Assembly: GCA_038327195.1 (NCBI GenBank)
Contig: JBBQKU010000010.1
Span: forward strand, 50,434 to 114,433
DNA length: 64,000 nucleotides
Reading direction: 5' to 3'
Origin: UBA4416 sp038327195
Lineage (GTDB): Bacteria > Bacteroidota > Bacteroidia > B-17B0 > Aurantibacillaceae
The position numbers and the translations under genes are program-made. This document shows, in pieces, positions 55,166 to 62,339 of the stretch (the stretch's first letter is position 1; each line of letters starts with the position of its first letter). The notes beneath the pieces were generated by a model. That model had not been told where the DNA came from. It ran no database searches and saw nothing but the letters and a program-made list of their open reading frames with translations.

Positions 55166-56881
55166 ATGATGCATTATAAAATATATTTAAAGAATCCGCA
55201 ATCACACTATATCTATATAGACTTAACTATTTCAAATATTACAACTAATTTCATTGAACTTCATTTACCAACTTGGCGACCTGGAAGATATGAATTAGGA
55301 AATTTTGCTAAAAACATTAAACGTGTTGATGCTTTTGATGAAAACAAAAAAACACTTAACTATCACAAAACCAACAATAACTCTTGGCATATTGAGACAA
55401 ATGGTTCAAAATTAATAACGGTAACTTATAGCTATTACACTTCCGAAATCAATGCTGGAAATTGTTTTGCTGATGAAAATCAAATATACATTAACCCTGT
55501 GCATTTATGCATGTATGAAGATAGTAAACTAAACAAACCGCATGTTATTGATTTAGAAATACCAGATTCGTATAAAATTATTACATCATTAGATTTAAAT
55601 AATAAAACACTAACTGCTTCTAATTTTGATGAGTTAGCTGATAGTCCAATAATGGCAAGTGCTTCCATTAAATCTGATTTTTATGAAGTAAATGGTATAA
55701 AATTTTGGTTACATTTTAATGGTGAATGCAAGCCCGATTTCGATAAAATCAAAACTGATTTTATAAAATTTACAAAAACCCAATTGGCTTTTTGGGGCAG
55801 CATTCCAGTTTCTGAATATCATTTTATGTTTCATGTTTTGCCGTTTAAATTTTACCATGGTGTTGAACATCAAAAGAGCACAGTCATTGCCATTGGACCT
55901 GGTTATAATTTAAATTCAGGCGTAACTTACGAAAGTATATTAGGAGTTTCTTGTCACGAATTGTTTCATACTTGGAATATAAAATACATTCGTCCTAAAG
56001 AAATGTTACCATATGATTTTTCAAAAGAAAACTATGCTAGAACAGGTTTTGTTTATGAAGGCTTTACAACCTATTATGGTGATTTATTATTATTGACAAG
56101 TGGCGTTTTTACAGATAAACAATATTTTGAAACACTTGAAGAGAGATTAGATAAACACTTTCACAATTATGGTCGATTTAATTTATCAGTAGCCGCTTCA
56201 AGTTTTGATACTTGGTTAGATGGTTATGTACCAGGAACGCCCTATCGCAAAACATCAATTTATGATGAAGGAAATTTAATTGCATTGATGTTAGATGTTT
56301 TAATTTTTAAACATTCTAATCACACAAAAGGCTTAAAGGATGTTTGTCAAGTTCTTTATAATCAATTTGGGAAGTTGAATTTGGGTTATACTGAAACGGA
56401 TATAATCACTATTTGTGAAAAAATGGCAGGCGTTTCATTAAACTCTTTTTTTGAAAAATATGTATACGGAACGGAAGATTATGAAACTCCTTTATTAGAA
56501 TGTTTTAAATATTTAAATATTGACTATGTCAAAAACCCTAGTCTTCAAATTTCTGAACATCTTTTTGGTTTTAAAACGGTAGATTTTGGGTTAAACCGTA
56601 AAATATCGTTAATTGCTCCTTATTCTCCATCTTGGAAAGCTGGATTGAGCATCGGGGATGAAATAATCGCTGTAAATGGCTACGCACTTAAAAATGATTT
56701 TAATGATTGGATGCAATATTTTAAAGATTCAAATTTGGAATTAGCAATTATATCATCACAATGTTTAAAACAGGTTACACTATTTAATTATGATAAAGGA
56801 GTAACTTATTTTCATTCAAATAAATTAGCAAACTCAAATAATATTGATGTTTACAACGCTTGGAAATTGATAAATAGTTAG
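55166..56881 (+). CDS. M61 (glycyl aminopeptidase) family peptidase with PDZ domain
   Basis: A 571-residue zinc peptidase. The zinc site is HELFHTWN at about residue 263, with the Glu ligand in FVYEGFTTYYGD about 35 residues on. N-terminal M61 region has LHLPTWRPGRYELGNFAKNI; about 500-560 form a PDZ-like domain (APYSPSWKAGLSIGDEIIAV). No signal peptide is visible, so it is probably cytoplasmic, unlike some relatives. The family cleaves peptides with N-terminal glycine or alanine. Independent of the OmpA gene, 34 bp downstream. Confidence 0.9.
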   Translation: MMHYKIYLKNPQSHYIYIDLTISNITTNFIELHLPTWRPGRYELGNFAKNIKRVDAFDENKKTLNYHKTNNNSWHIETNGSKLITVTYSYYTSEINAGNCFADENQIYINPVHLCMYEDSKLNKPHVIDLEIPDSYKIITSLDLNNKTLTASNFDELADSPIMASASIKSDFYEVNGIKFWLHFNGECKPDFDKIKTDFIKFTKTQLAFWGSIPVSEYHFMFHVLPFKFYHGVEHQKSTVIAIGPGYNLNSGVTYESILGVSCHELFHTWNIKYIRPKEMLPYDFSKENYARTGFVYEGFTTYYGDLLLLTSGVFTDKQYFETLEERLDKHFHNYGRFNLSVAASSFDTWLDGYVPGTPYRKTSIYDEGNLIALMLDVLIFKHSNHTKGLKDVCQVLYNQFGKLNLGYTETDIITICEKMAGVSLNSFFEKYVYGTEDYETPLLECFKYLNIDYVKNPSLQISEHLFGFKTVDFGLNRKISLIAPYSPSWKAGLSIGDEIIAVNGYALKNDFNDWMQYFKDSNLELAIISSQCLKQVTLFNYDKGVTYFHSNKLANSNNIDVYNAWKLINS

Positions 56882-56959
56882 ATGAACCTCTTATATTTAT
56901 CTTTAAACCTTTGTAATTATCCGATTATTGTTAATAACTATAAAGCCTTAGCTTGTTTT

Positions 56960-56987
56960 TATACAAAAATTGTTATTTTTTTGTATA
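56960..56987. promoter_or_regulatory. Perfect 10-bp inverted repeat upstream of the DUF4190-like gene
   Basis: TATACAAAAA and TTTTTGTATA, each 10 bp with an 8-bp spacer, 43 bp before the start of the gene at 57031. This is the shape of a dimeric repressor site, though AT-rich DNA makes chance symmetry more likely; it does not end in a clear T-run as a terminator would. Confidence 0.4.
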
Positions 56988-57030
56988 AATAATTAAACTA
57001 TTAATAAACTTAACTAAAAAACAAAAAATT

Positions 57031-57462
57031 ATGGAAGAAACAAACACAACACCAACAGCACCTCAAGGTAAAGGAATGGCAGTAGCTGGATTCGTTATAT
57101 CTCTTGTAGCGTTAATATTCTATTTTATTATCGCAGTTGCTGTTGCAGCTCAAGCAATAATGGGTGGTGGATACGGACTAGGTATTTTCTGGTTAGTATT
57201 ATCATTAGCAGGAACTGGATTATGTGTAATGGGAATGATGAAATTAGGTAAAACTGGTGGTAAAAAAGGTTTAGCAATTGCTGGTTTAGCAATTGGTGCT
57301 GTAGCTACTATTTTAACTTTAATGTTAGTTATGGGTATTGGCAAAATGCAATCTGCTGGTGGCGATTTAGGAGATAAATTTAAAGAAGAAATGGAAAAAG
57401 CTGCAACTGAAATGCATCATGATGTTGATGCTGCTATTGATACAGCTCAAGCTAATCACTAA
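57031..57462 (+). CDS. DUF4190-like small membrane protein
   Basis: A 143-residue protein with three or four hydrophobic segments (GKGMAVAGFVISLVALIFYF, GIFWLVLSLAGTGLCVMGMM, GLAIAGLAIGAVATILTLML) and a charged C-terminal tail (EEMEKAATEMHHDVDAAIDT). The repeated G-x-A-x-AG-FxxG pattern fits DUF4190-type proteins of unknown function. It stands alone with a long upstream gap and its own terminator. Confidence 0.72.
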   Translation: MEETNTTPTAPQGKGMAVAGFVISLVALIFYFIIAVAVAAQAIMGGGYGLGIFWLVLSLAGTGLCVMGMMKLGKTGGKKGLAIAGLAIGAVATILTLMLVMGIGKMQSAGGDLGDKFKEEMEKAATEMHHDVDAAIDTAQANH

Positions 57463-57479
57463 TCACTCATTTAATTTTT

Positions 57480-57517
57480 AAAAATGACTATCCTTAATAG
57501 GGTAGTCATTTTTTTTT
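57480..57517 (+). terminator. Intrinsic terminator of the DUF4190-like gene
   Basis: Stem of AAAATGACTA with TAGTCATTTT plus inner C/G pairs, followed by a T-run. Confidence 0.88.
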
Positions 57518-57543
57518 GACTTTGTCACTAATTATCTATCCGT

Positions 57544-57661
57544 AAACTCCAAGTACTTGTCCGAAAGCTTCAATTTTGAGGCTTGCGTAGTCAATAAAAA
57601 AGAGAGTTTGTGTTTATAAATGATCATTTTTTTGACAAGCATAACGAAAAAAGTGGAGTTT
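57544..57661. repeat. 118-bp intergenic element with nested inverted ends
   Basis: AAACTCCA at 57544-57551 pairs with TGGAGTTT at 57654-57661, and CTTGTC at 57556-57561 pairs with GACAAG at 57634-57639; a smaller AAGCTTCA/TGAGGCTT-like hairpin lies inside. No reading frame. It fills the 303-bp gap 57463-57765 after the terminator. It could be a small non-autonomous element or a structured transcript. Confidence 0.45.
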
Positions 57662-57765
57662 TAGGTCATGTAATTCTTAACCAATTTTAACGTTATATAA
57701 ATACTATTTAAAGAAAACAATCGCTTTATGTTTTATAACAAAATTGTATATTAGCAGACCAAAAA

Positions 57766-58479
57766 ATGACGAAAAACTTAGTTATAATTCCAACATACAA
57801 CGAAATTGAAAACATCGAAAAAATGATTCGAACTGTTTTTGGTTTACCAAGAGTATTTGAAATTTTAATTGTTGATGACGGCTCTCCTGATGGCACTGCT
57901 TCTAAAGTTAAAGAACTTCAAAAAGAATATCCAAACATACTTCATATCGAAGAACGAAAAGGCAAATTAGGATTGGGTACTGCTTACATTCATGGTTTTA
58001 AATGGGCTTTGAAAAATAATTATGATTTTATTTTTGAAATGGATTGCGATTTTAGTCACAATCCAAAAGATTTAATCCGTTTGTTAGAAGCTTGCGAAAA
58101 TGGCTCTGATGTTGCTGTTGGCTCTCGTTATTGTAAAGGTGGGCAAATAAGTAATTGGCCAATTGGACGTATTTTAATGAGTTATTTTGCATCTGTATAT
58201 GTTCGTATTGTATTATGGTTACCTGTAAAAGACACAACTGCTGGTTTTAAATGTTATCGAAGAAAAGTTTTAGAAGCAATTGAATTAGATAATATAAAAT
58301 TTATGGGTTATGCTTTTCAAATTGAAATGAAATATAGAGCTTATAAAAAAGGTTTTAAAATTCAAGAAGTTCCAATTTTATTTACTGACCGAATACTTGG
58401 CGTAAGTAAAATGAGTACTAAAATATTTAAAGAAGCATTTTTAGGAGTTTTACAAATGCGCTTTAGTTCGTTAAAATAA
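57766..58479 (+). CDS. Polyprenol monophosphomannose synthase-like glycosyltransferase (GT2)
   Basis: A 237-residue GT2 enzyme: LVIIPTYNEIENIEKMIR, EILIVDDGSPDGTA (donor Asp-Asp), GLGTAYIHGFKWAL, EMDCDFSHNPKDL (metal-binding DxD), and DTTAGFKCYRR, with a last basic FTDRILGVSKMSTKI segment. This is the catalytic part of dolichol-phosphate mannose synthases without a membrane tail; it would load mannose or another sugar on a polyprenyl phosphate. It is followed after 17 bp by the TolB-like gene. The preceding gap is 303 bp. Confidence 0.88.
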   Translation: MTKNLVIIPTYNEIENIEKMIRTVFGLPRVFEILIVDDGSPDGTASKVKELQKEYPNILHIEERKGKLGLGTAYIHGFKWALKNNYDFIFEMDCDFSHNPKDLIRLLEACENGSDVAVGSRYCKGGQISNWPIGRILMSYFASVYVRIVLWLPVKDTTAGFKCYRRKVLEAIELDNIKFMGYAFQIEMKYRAYKKGFKIQEVPILFTDRILGVSKMSTKIFKEAFLGVLQMRFSSLK

Positions 58480-58496
58480 TTTATTTTCAAAAGAGT

Positions 58497-59534
58497 ATGC
58501 AATTAAAATTTATTTTCCTTTTTGTAGCATTTCAAGTTACATTAATTTCTCAAACTGAAACACATTTAAAAAATTTAACCATGCTAACACATGGTGGTGA
58601 CAATGCTGAAGCTTATTTTAGTTATGATGGAAAATATGCTTCATTTCAAAGTAATAATAAAAATTGGGGTTTAAAATGTGATCAAATTTTTAATTTAGAT
58701 TTAGCAAAAGCTTCAAAAGATTCATTATACAAACCAACTCAAATTTCAACAGGGCAGGGTAGAACTACTTGTAGTTATTTCCTAAAAGACAATAAACACA
58801 TTTTGTATGCGTCAACTCACAAAGGAGGAATAGATTGTCCGCCAGTTCCTGAAACAAAAGGAAAATATTTATGGGCTGTTTACAATACATTCGATATTTA
58901 TGTTGCTGATTTAAAAGGAAAAATAACAAAACAATTAACGAATACTCCTGGCTATGATGCAGAAGCTACCGTTTCTCCTAAAGGAGATAAAATTGTTTTC
59001 ACGAGTGATAGAAGTGGGGATTTAGAACTTTGGACTATGGACATTGATGGTAAAAATCAAAAACAAATTACATTTGGATTAGGTTATGATGGCGGTGCAT
59101 TTTTCTCTCCTGATGGTAAACGTCTTGTTTTTAGAGCTTCTCGACCAACCAAAGAAGAAGAAGTTAAAGAATATAAAGAACTTTTAAAACAAGGATTAGT
59201 AGCTCCAACAACTATGGATATTTATACATGTAACGTTGATGGAAGCGATTTAAAACAAATTACATTTTTAGGAAAAGCAAGTTGGGCACCGTTTTTTCAT
59301 CCGTCGGGCAAAAAAATAATTTTTTCAAGTAATCATCATAGTAAAAAAGGATATGACTTTCAATTATTTATGATTAATGATGATGGAACCAATATTGAAC
59401 AAATAACCAACCAAAGTTTATTTAATGCTTTCCCAATGTTTTCTCCAGATGGTAAAAAATTGATTTTTTCTTCAAATAGAAATAACGGAGGAACTCGTGA
59501 TACTAATTTATTTATAGCTGATTGGGAAGATTAA
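58497..59534 (+). CDS. TolB-like PD40 beta-propeller protein, exported
   Basis: A 345-residue protein with signal peptide (MQLKFIFLFVAFQVTLISQ) and repeated WD40-like/PD40 blades: GYDAEATVSPKGDKIVFTSD, GYDGGAFFSPDGKRLVFRAS, KASWAPFFHPSGKKIIFSSN and FNAFPMFSPDGKKLIFSSNR. Short spacers contain (D/E)LWTMDIDGKNQKQIT. It is TolB-like in fold, but no Pal- or TolA-type gene adjoins it. Role in the periplasm unknown. It ends 28 bp before the next gene. Confidence 0.85.
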   Translation: MQLKFIFLFVAFQVTLISQTETHLKNLTMLTHGGDNAEAYFSYDGKYASFQSNNKNWGLKCDQIFNLDLAKASKDSLYKPTQISTGQGRTTCSYFLKDNKHILYASTHKGGIDCPPVPETKGKYLWAVYNTFDIYVADLKGKITKQLTNTPGYDAEATVSPKGDKIVFTSDRSGDLELWTMDIDGKNQKQITFGLGYDGGAFFSPDGKRLVFRASRPTKEEEVKEYKELLKQGLVAPTTMDIYTCNVDGSDLKQITFLGKASWAPFFHPSGKKIIFSSNHHSKKGYDFQLFMINDDGTNIEQITNQSLFNAFPMFSPDGKKLIFSSNRNNGGTRDTNLFIADWED

Positions 59535-59562
59535 TTGGTTATTCAATTTTAAAAATTAAAAG

Positions 59563-60000
59563 ATGAAACACTATTCAACTTTTGCAATAGAACAATTTGG
59601 AAAGCATATACATGGTGATGTAGAAGCTTTTAATTGGTTAATGAGTAATGATTATCGCGAATTAATAGCCGTAATTGATGCCATTCGTGATGATAAAAAA
59701 GCGTTTAAATTTTTAATAGAAGGTAATCATATGGTTCTTGCAGCTTTTGTGAATACAATTTGGGACGATTTAAAAGCCTTTAAGTTTTTAATTGATTCTA
59801 AAGCATATGATTGGGCAGCTTGTGCAAATGTTGTAAATGGTGATGAAAAGGCAGAGGAGGCATTAAGAGCAGCAGGAAAACTACATTATGTAGCGGTTGC
59901 CAAAGCTATTTTAGGTCGCATACATGAAGATGGTGATAGGGCAACAACTCCTTGGGGCATAATGAAAAATTTATTTGACTTTAAAAAGAAATTCGATTAA
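59563..60000 (+). CDS. Repeat protein of unknown function
   Basis: A 145-residue soluble protein built from tandem units of about 34 residues: HGDVEAFNWLMSNDYRELIA, then DDKKAFKFLIEGNHMVLAAF, DDLKAFKFLIDSKAYDWAAC and DEKAEEALRAAGKLHYVAVA. Each has the pattern D-x2-A-F-x-F/W-L-(5-6)-Y/H-x2-L/A. I know no name for the family. It lacks a signal peptide and lies in a short + strand run with the 75-residue gene and after the TolB-like gene. Confidence 0.65.
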   Translation: MKHYSTFAIEQFGKHIHGDVEAFNWLMSNDYRELIAVIDAIRDDKKAFKFLIEGNHMVLAAFVNTIWDDLKAFKFLIDSKAYDWAACANVVNGDEKAEEALRAAGKLHYVAVAKAILGRIHEDGDRATTPWGIMKNLFDFKKKFD

Positions 60001-60009
60001 TTCTAACCT

Positions 60010-60237
60010 ATGAGAATAATAGATAGTATTCCGCATCCTTCAATTAGTATTTCAATTTTTAATATGAATGATAAATACATTGTAAAGTTTGAAGCTGGAC
60101 CAATGGAGCAAAGTTTTAAATTTCATACAGAGCAAGTAAAATCAGTTGAGAATTTAAAAAAAATGATTAATGATGATTTTATTGAGGCAGTACGTTTACG
60201 TTTTAATGAGATGTTTTTGCAAATGAAAAATGCTTAA
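60010..60237 (+). CDS. Small protein of unknown function
   Basis: A 75-residue soluble protein: RIIDSIPHPSISISIFNMND, then KYIVKFEAGPMEQSFKFH and a helical end (FIEAVRLRFNEMFLQM). I do not know its function. It starts 9 bp after the repeat-protein gene and ends at a terminator. It is the last ordinary gene before the cassette array. Confidence 0.65.
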   Translation: MRIIDSIPHPSISISIFNMNDKYIVKFEAGPMEQSFKFHTEQVKSVENLKKMINDDFIEAVRLRFNEMFLQMKNA

Positions 60238-60275
60238 AAAAAATGCCAGTTTGATTTACAAACTGACATTTTTAA
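60236..60275 (+). terminator. Intrinsic terminator after the 75-residue gene
   Basis: A long A/T-rich stem with CAGTTTG (60247-60253) and CAAACTG (60259-60265), one internal mismatch, and T5 downstream. Confidence 0.85.
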
Positions 60276-60317
60276 ATGTATCAATATCCCTCTTTTATCC
60301 AATACAATTTAATTTAA

Positions 60318-60468
60318 TAATTTTCTCTTTTAATTTGGCCCAAGATTAGGGAAGCTTACAATACTATGTTTATTAGACATTTGCAAAGCAAAAATAATTT
60401 TCTTTCCCGAAGGGACTGCTTTTGCAAATGCCTTATACGTCCGCCCAAATTGAATTTAGGTGCTGTTA
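60318..60468 (-). repeat. Array repeat R1 (degenerate, terminal copy)
   Basis: About 151 bp, shorter than its siblings. The right half is intact: CATTTGCAAAGCA, TCTTTCCCGAAGGGACTGC, TTTTGCAAATG, CGTCCGCCC and GGTGCTGTTA. The left half has decayed and starts around TAATTTTCTC. Pairing arms AATTTGG (60332-60338) and CCAAATT (60445-60451) survive. It is the repeat 3' of the lipoprotein cassette and the last of the array. Confidence 0.75.
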
Positions 60469-60589
60469 TGTGTTCGGTGGTTGTATTTAGTTGCAGTTAG
60501 TTTAAGTGTCCGCATACACAGAAATAAATTATGCTAAATATACTTTGCTCTTTTTTCTACGGTTAGGTCGACACGTTTAGTTATGTAAG

Positions 60590-60814
60590 CTATTTTAATT
60601 TACAATTATAATATCCGATTACTGTAGGTTCTGGCGGATAAGAATTGTCAAAAATAGTTGTTTCATTGTCACATTTTATTTTCGCTTTTTTCTTAGTGTC
60701 TTTTATTGTTACTGTTTTGTCTGGAAAATTGTCTTGAGTACAAAAACAAGTATAGTTTTTCTTACAACTTCCTAGTGTAAGAACTAATAGTGATAATAAG
60801 ATTAATGTTTTCAT
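60590..60814 (-). CDS. Cassette 1: small lipoprotein
   Basis: A 74-residue lipoprotein: MKTLILLSLLVLTLGSCKK has a lipobox LGSC, followed by a Lys-rich mature part with paired Cys (CFCTQDNFPDKTVTIKD, IKCDNETTIF) and GYYNCKLK at the end. Function unknown. I start at ATG 60814; an upstream in-frame ATG at 60871 lies in the end of R2 and would bury the signal sequence. The unit from R1 to R2 otherwise has no gene: 60469-60589 is non-coding. Confidence 0.65.
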   Translation of the reverse strand: MKTLILLSLLVLTLGSCKKNYTCFCTQDNFPDKTVTIKDTKKKAKIKCDNETTIFDNSYPPEPTVIGYYNCKLK

Positions 60815-60845
60815 ATTGGTCAATTTATGTTTTAAGTTAAGTTTC

Positions 60846-60864
60846 TCAGTTCTTGTCAACCACT
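60846..60864 (-). promoter_or_regulatory. Conserved 19-bp segment upstream of cassette 1 gene
   Basis: TCAGTTCTTGTCAACCACT recurs with two changes at 61498-61516 upstream of the cassette 2 gene. Both lie outside the large repeat, between it and the gene start, so they may be a shared promoter or leader element. Confidence 0.4.
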
Positions 60865-60870
60865 GACACA

Positions 60871-61042
60871 TAACGTTTTCGCGCTAAAAAAACGGTTTGA
60901 TTTGAAACAATGTCTACCGAAACGCTAATAACAAAGCTAACTGCTTTTTTGACTTTTGCAAAGAAAAAATAAGTGTCTTTCCCGAAGGGACAACTTTTGC
61001 AAAAGCTTATACTTCTGCCAAACTGTTTTTTAGCGTGTGTTA
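60871..61042 (-). repeat. Array repeat R2
   Basis: 172 bp from TAACG to GTTA. Left: TAACGTTTTCGCGCTAAAAA, GTCTACCGAAA; centre: TTTTGCAAAG, GTCTTTCCCGAAGGGAC, TTTTGCAAAAG; right: TTTTTTAGCGTGTGTTA. The arms at 60882-60899 and 61019-61035 can pair almost throughout, so the copy folds into one long hairpin with a palindromic tip. Confidence 0.85.
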
Positions 61043-61116
61043 TAGCCTAGGTGGTTTTTCTGCGGTTATTTAATACACAGCTTTCGTTTCTGCCGATAAT
61101 AGTATAGAAAGTTATT

Positions 61117-61154
61117 TTTAAACTTAGTTCATAATTTTAAACTTAGTTCATGAT
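61117..61154. repeat. Two tandem 19-bp units in cassette 2
   Basis: TTTAAACTTAGTTCATAAT is followed at once by a copy differing at one base (G for A). It lies in the non-coding part of the cassette after the membrane-protein gene. Confidence 0.75.
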
Positions 61155-61208
61155 TTTCAGTTGCCACACAAAGGTCGATACGTTTTGTGAAATTGCGTTT
61201 AGGTCAAC

Positions 61209-61466
61209 TTACAATTTAACCAAAGACCAAATAAATAATGCTATTAAACCAGTTAATATATAAATAGCTATTACATATTTCAAATTCAGCTTTTCTATTT
61301 TGAACTTATTAATAACGTATATCAATATAAAAACAGAAAGATGCCAAAGTACGAAAATCGCTATATACGTAAATATGTCTGAAAATAAGCTTGAAACATT
61401 TTGTCCCTCAGCAAATAACATGATAGGTAAAAGTAATAATATGAATAAATATTTTTTATATAACAT
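61209..61466 (-). CDS. Cassette 2: small membrane protein
   Basis: An 85-residue protein from the ATG at 61466 (a TTG seven codons earlier is also open). It has a signal-like start (LYKKYLFILLLLPIMLFAE), a second helix (FTYIAIFVLWHLSVFILIYV), a basic loop (INKFKIEKLNLK) and a third helix (YVIAIYILTGLIALFIWSLV). It gives no recognisable family. Non-coding 61043-61208 follows the gene. Confidence 0.6.
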   Translation of the reverse strand: MLYKKYLFILLLLPIMLFAEGQNVSSLFSDIFTYIAIFVLWHLSVFILIYVINKFKIEKLNLKYVIAIYILTGLIALFIWSLVKL

Positions 61467-61497
61467 AATAAGATTGTTGTTGTCCAAATGTAGTTAT

Positions 61498-61516
61498 TCA
61501 GTTCTCGTCCACCACT
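61498..61516 (-). promoter_or_regulatory. Conserved 19-bp segment upstream of cassette 2 gene
   Basis: TCAGTTCTCGTCCACCACT, two bases different from the segment at 60846-60864, in the same position relative to repeat and gene. Confidence 0.4.
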
Positions 61517-61522
61517 TGGCTA

Positions 61523-61693
61523 TAACGTTTTGGAGCTAAATTTCAGTTTGGGGTTTGAAACTTTGTCTACCGAAATGTTACAATAAAGATAACTGTTTAA
61601 TGGACATTTGCAAAGCAAAATAAATGTCTTTCCCGAAGGGACTGCTTTTGCAAATGCTTGTACTTCCGCCCGCATTAGGCAAAGGTGCTGTTA
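61523..61693 (-). repeat. Array repeat R3
   Basis: 171 bp from TAACG to GTTA. Contains TAACGTTTTGGAGCTAAA, TTGTCTACCGAAATGTTA, ACATTTGCAAAGCAAAATAA, GTCTTTCCCGAAGGGACTGC, TTTTGCAAATG, CCGCCCGC and GGTGCTGTTA. The outer arms pair less well than in R2 and R4. Confidence 0.85.
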
Positions 61694-61711
61694 GCAGTAG
61701 TTTTTTATGTG

Positions 61712-62149
61712 TCAGTTTATTTGTCTAGTATAGACACTTTTACGTTTAGGATAAATTAAACTCTCATAGATTATAAATTGTTTTTTATTCAGCTTAATAA
61801 TTTTTGCGTCTCTGTCAGGCATTTGGTGAGGAGACGGAGATTCTTGATTTGATGCGTAAAGATGAAGTATCTTTTTGTCCCAATTAATTTTCCATTTCCC
61901 GCTTGTTACTGTTGGTCTATTAGCTAGAGTATGGTCTTTGTAATAGCAAATATACTTGACCGTATAAATACCATTTTCTTTAAATTCAAGAATAGTTTTT
62001 GATGAGTCAAGTGCATAACCGTCAGGAGCAGTTAAAAAGAAGTCCTTTAATAACCACTTACCTTCAAGTTTACTCGATTTCGGGTCGGAAGTTTGTCCAA
62101 CCATTTGGAAGGTAATTGTCAAGAAACATATAAATAATAGTTTAGTCAT
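61712..62149 (-). CDS. Cassette 3: lipocalin-like secreted protein
   Basis: A 145-residue protein with signal peptide (MTKLLFICFLTITFQMVGQ) and a beta-barrel-like pattern: KLEGKWLLKDFFLTAPDGYA, TILEFKENGIYTVKYI, VTSGKWKINWDKKILHLYA and KIIKLNKKQFIIYES. The G-x-W start and the alternating strands fit the lipocalin-like domains common in Bacteroidota; ligand unknown. It fills almost the whole cassette: 20 bp from R4 and 18 bp from R3. Confidence 0.68.
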   Translation of the reverse strand: MTKLLFICFLTITFQMVGQTSDPKSSKLEGKWLLKDFFLTAPDGYALDSSKTILEFKENGIYTVKYICYYKDHTLANRPTVTSGKWKINWDKKILHLYASNQESPSPHQMPDRDAKIIKLNKKQFIIYESLIYPKRKSVYTRQIN

Positions 62150-62168
62150 GGTTGTCTAAAATTACTGC

Positions 62169-62339
62169 TAACGTATTGCAGCTAAAAGAAAGTGCGGTTT
62201 GAAACCGTTGTCTACCGAAAAGCTACTAACAAAGATAGAATGTTTGTGGACTTTTGCAAAGCAAAATAAATGTCTTTCGCGAAGCGGCTTTGTTTGCAAA
62301 TGCTTTGATGTCCGCCCGCATTTTTTTTAGGTGCTGTTA
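62169..62339 (-). repeat. Array repeat R4
   Basis: 171 bp from TAACG to GTTA. Contains TAACGTATTGCAGCTAAAAG, GTTGTCTACCGAAA, TTTTGCAAAGCAAAATAA, GTCTTTCGCGAAGCGGC (hairpin with compensating changes against the other copies), TTTGCAAATG, GTCCGCCCGC and GGTGCTGTTA. Arms 62181-62197 and 62316-62330 pair. The ATPase stop codon (62337-62339) is part of its edge. Confidence 0.85.
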
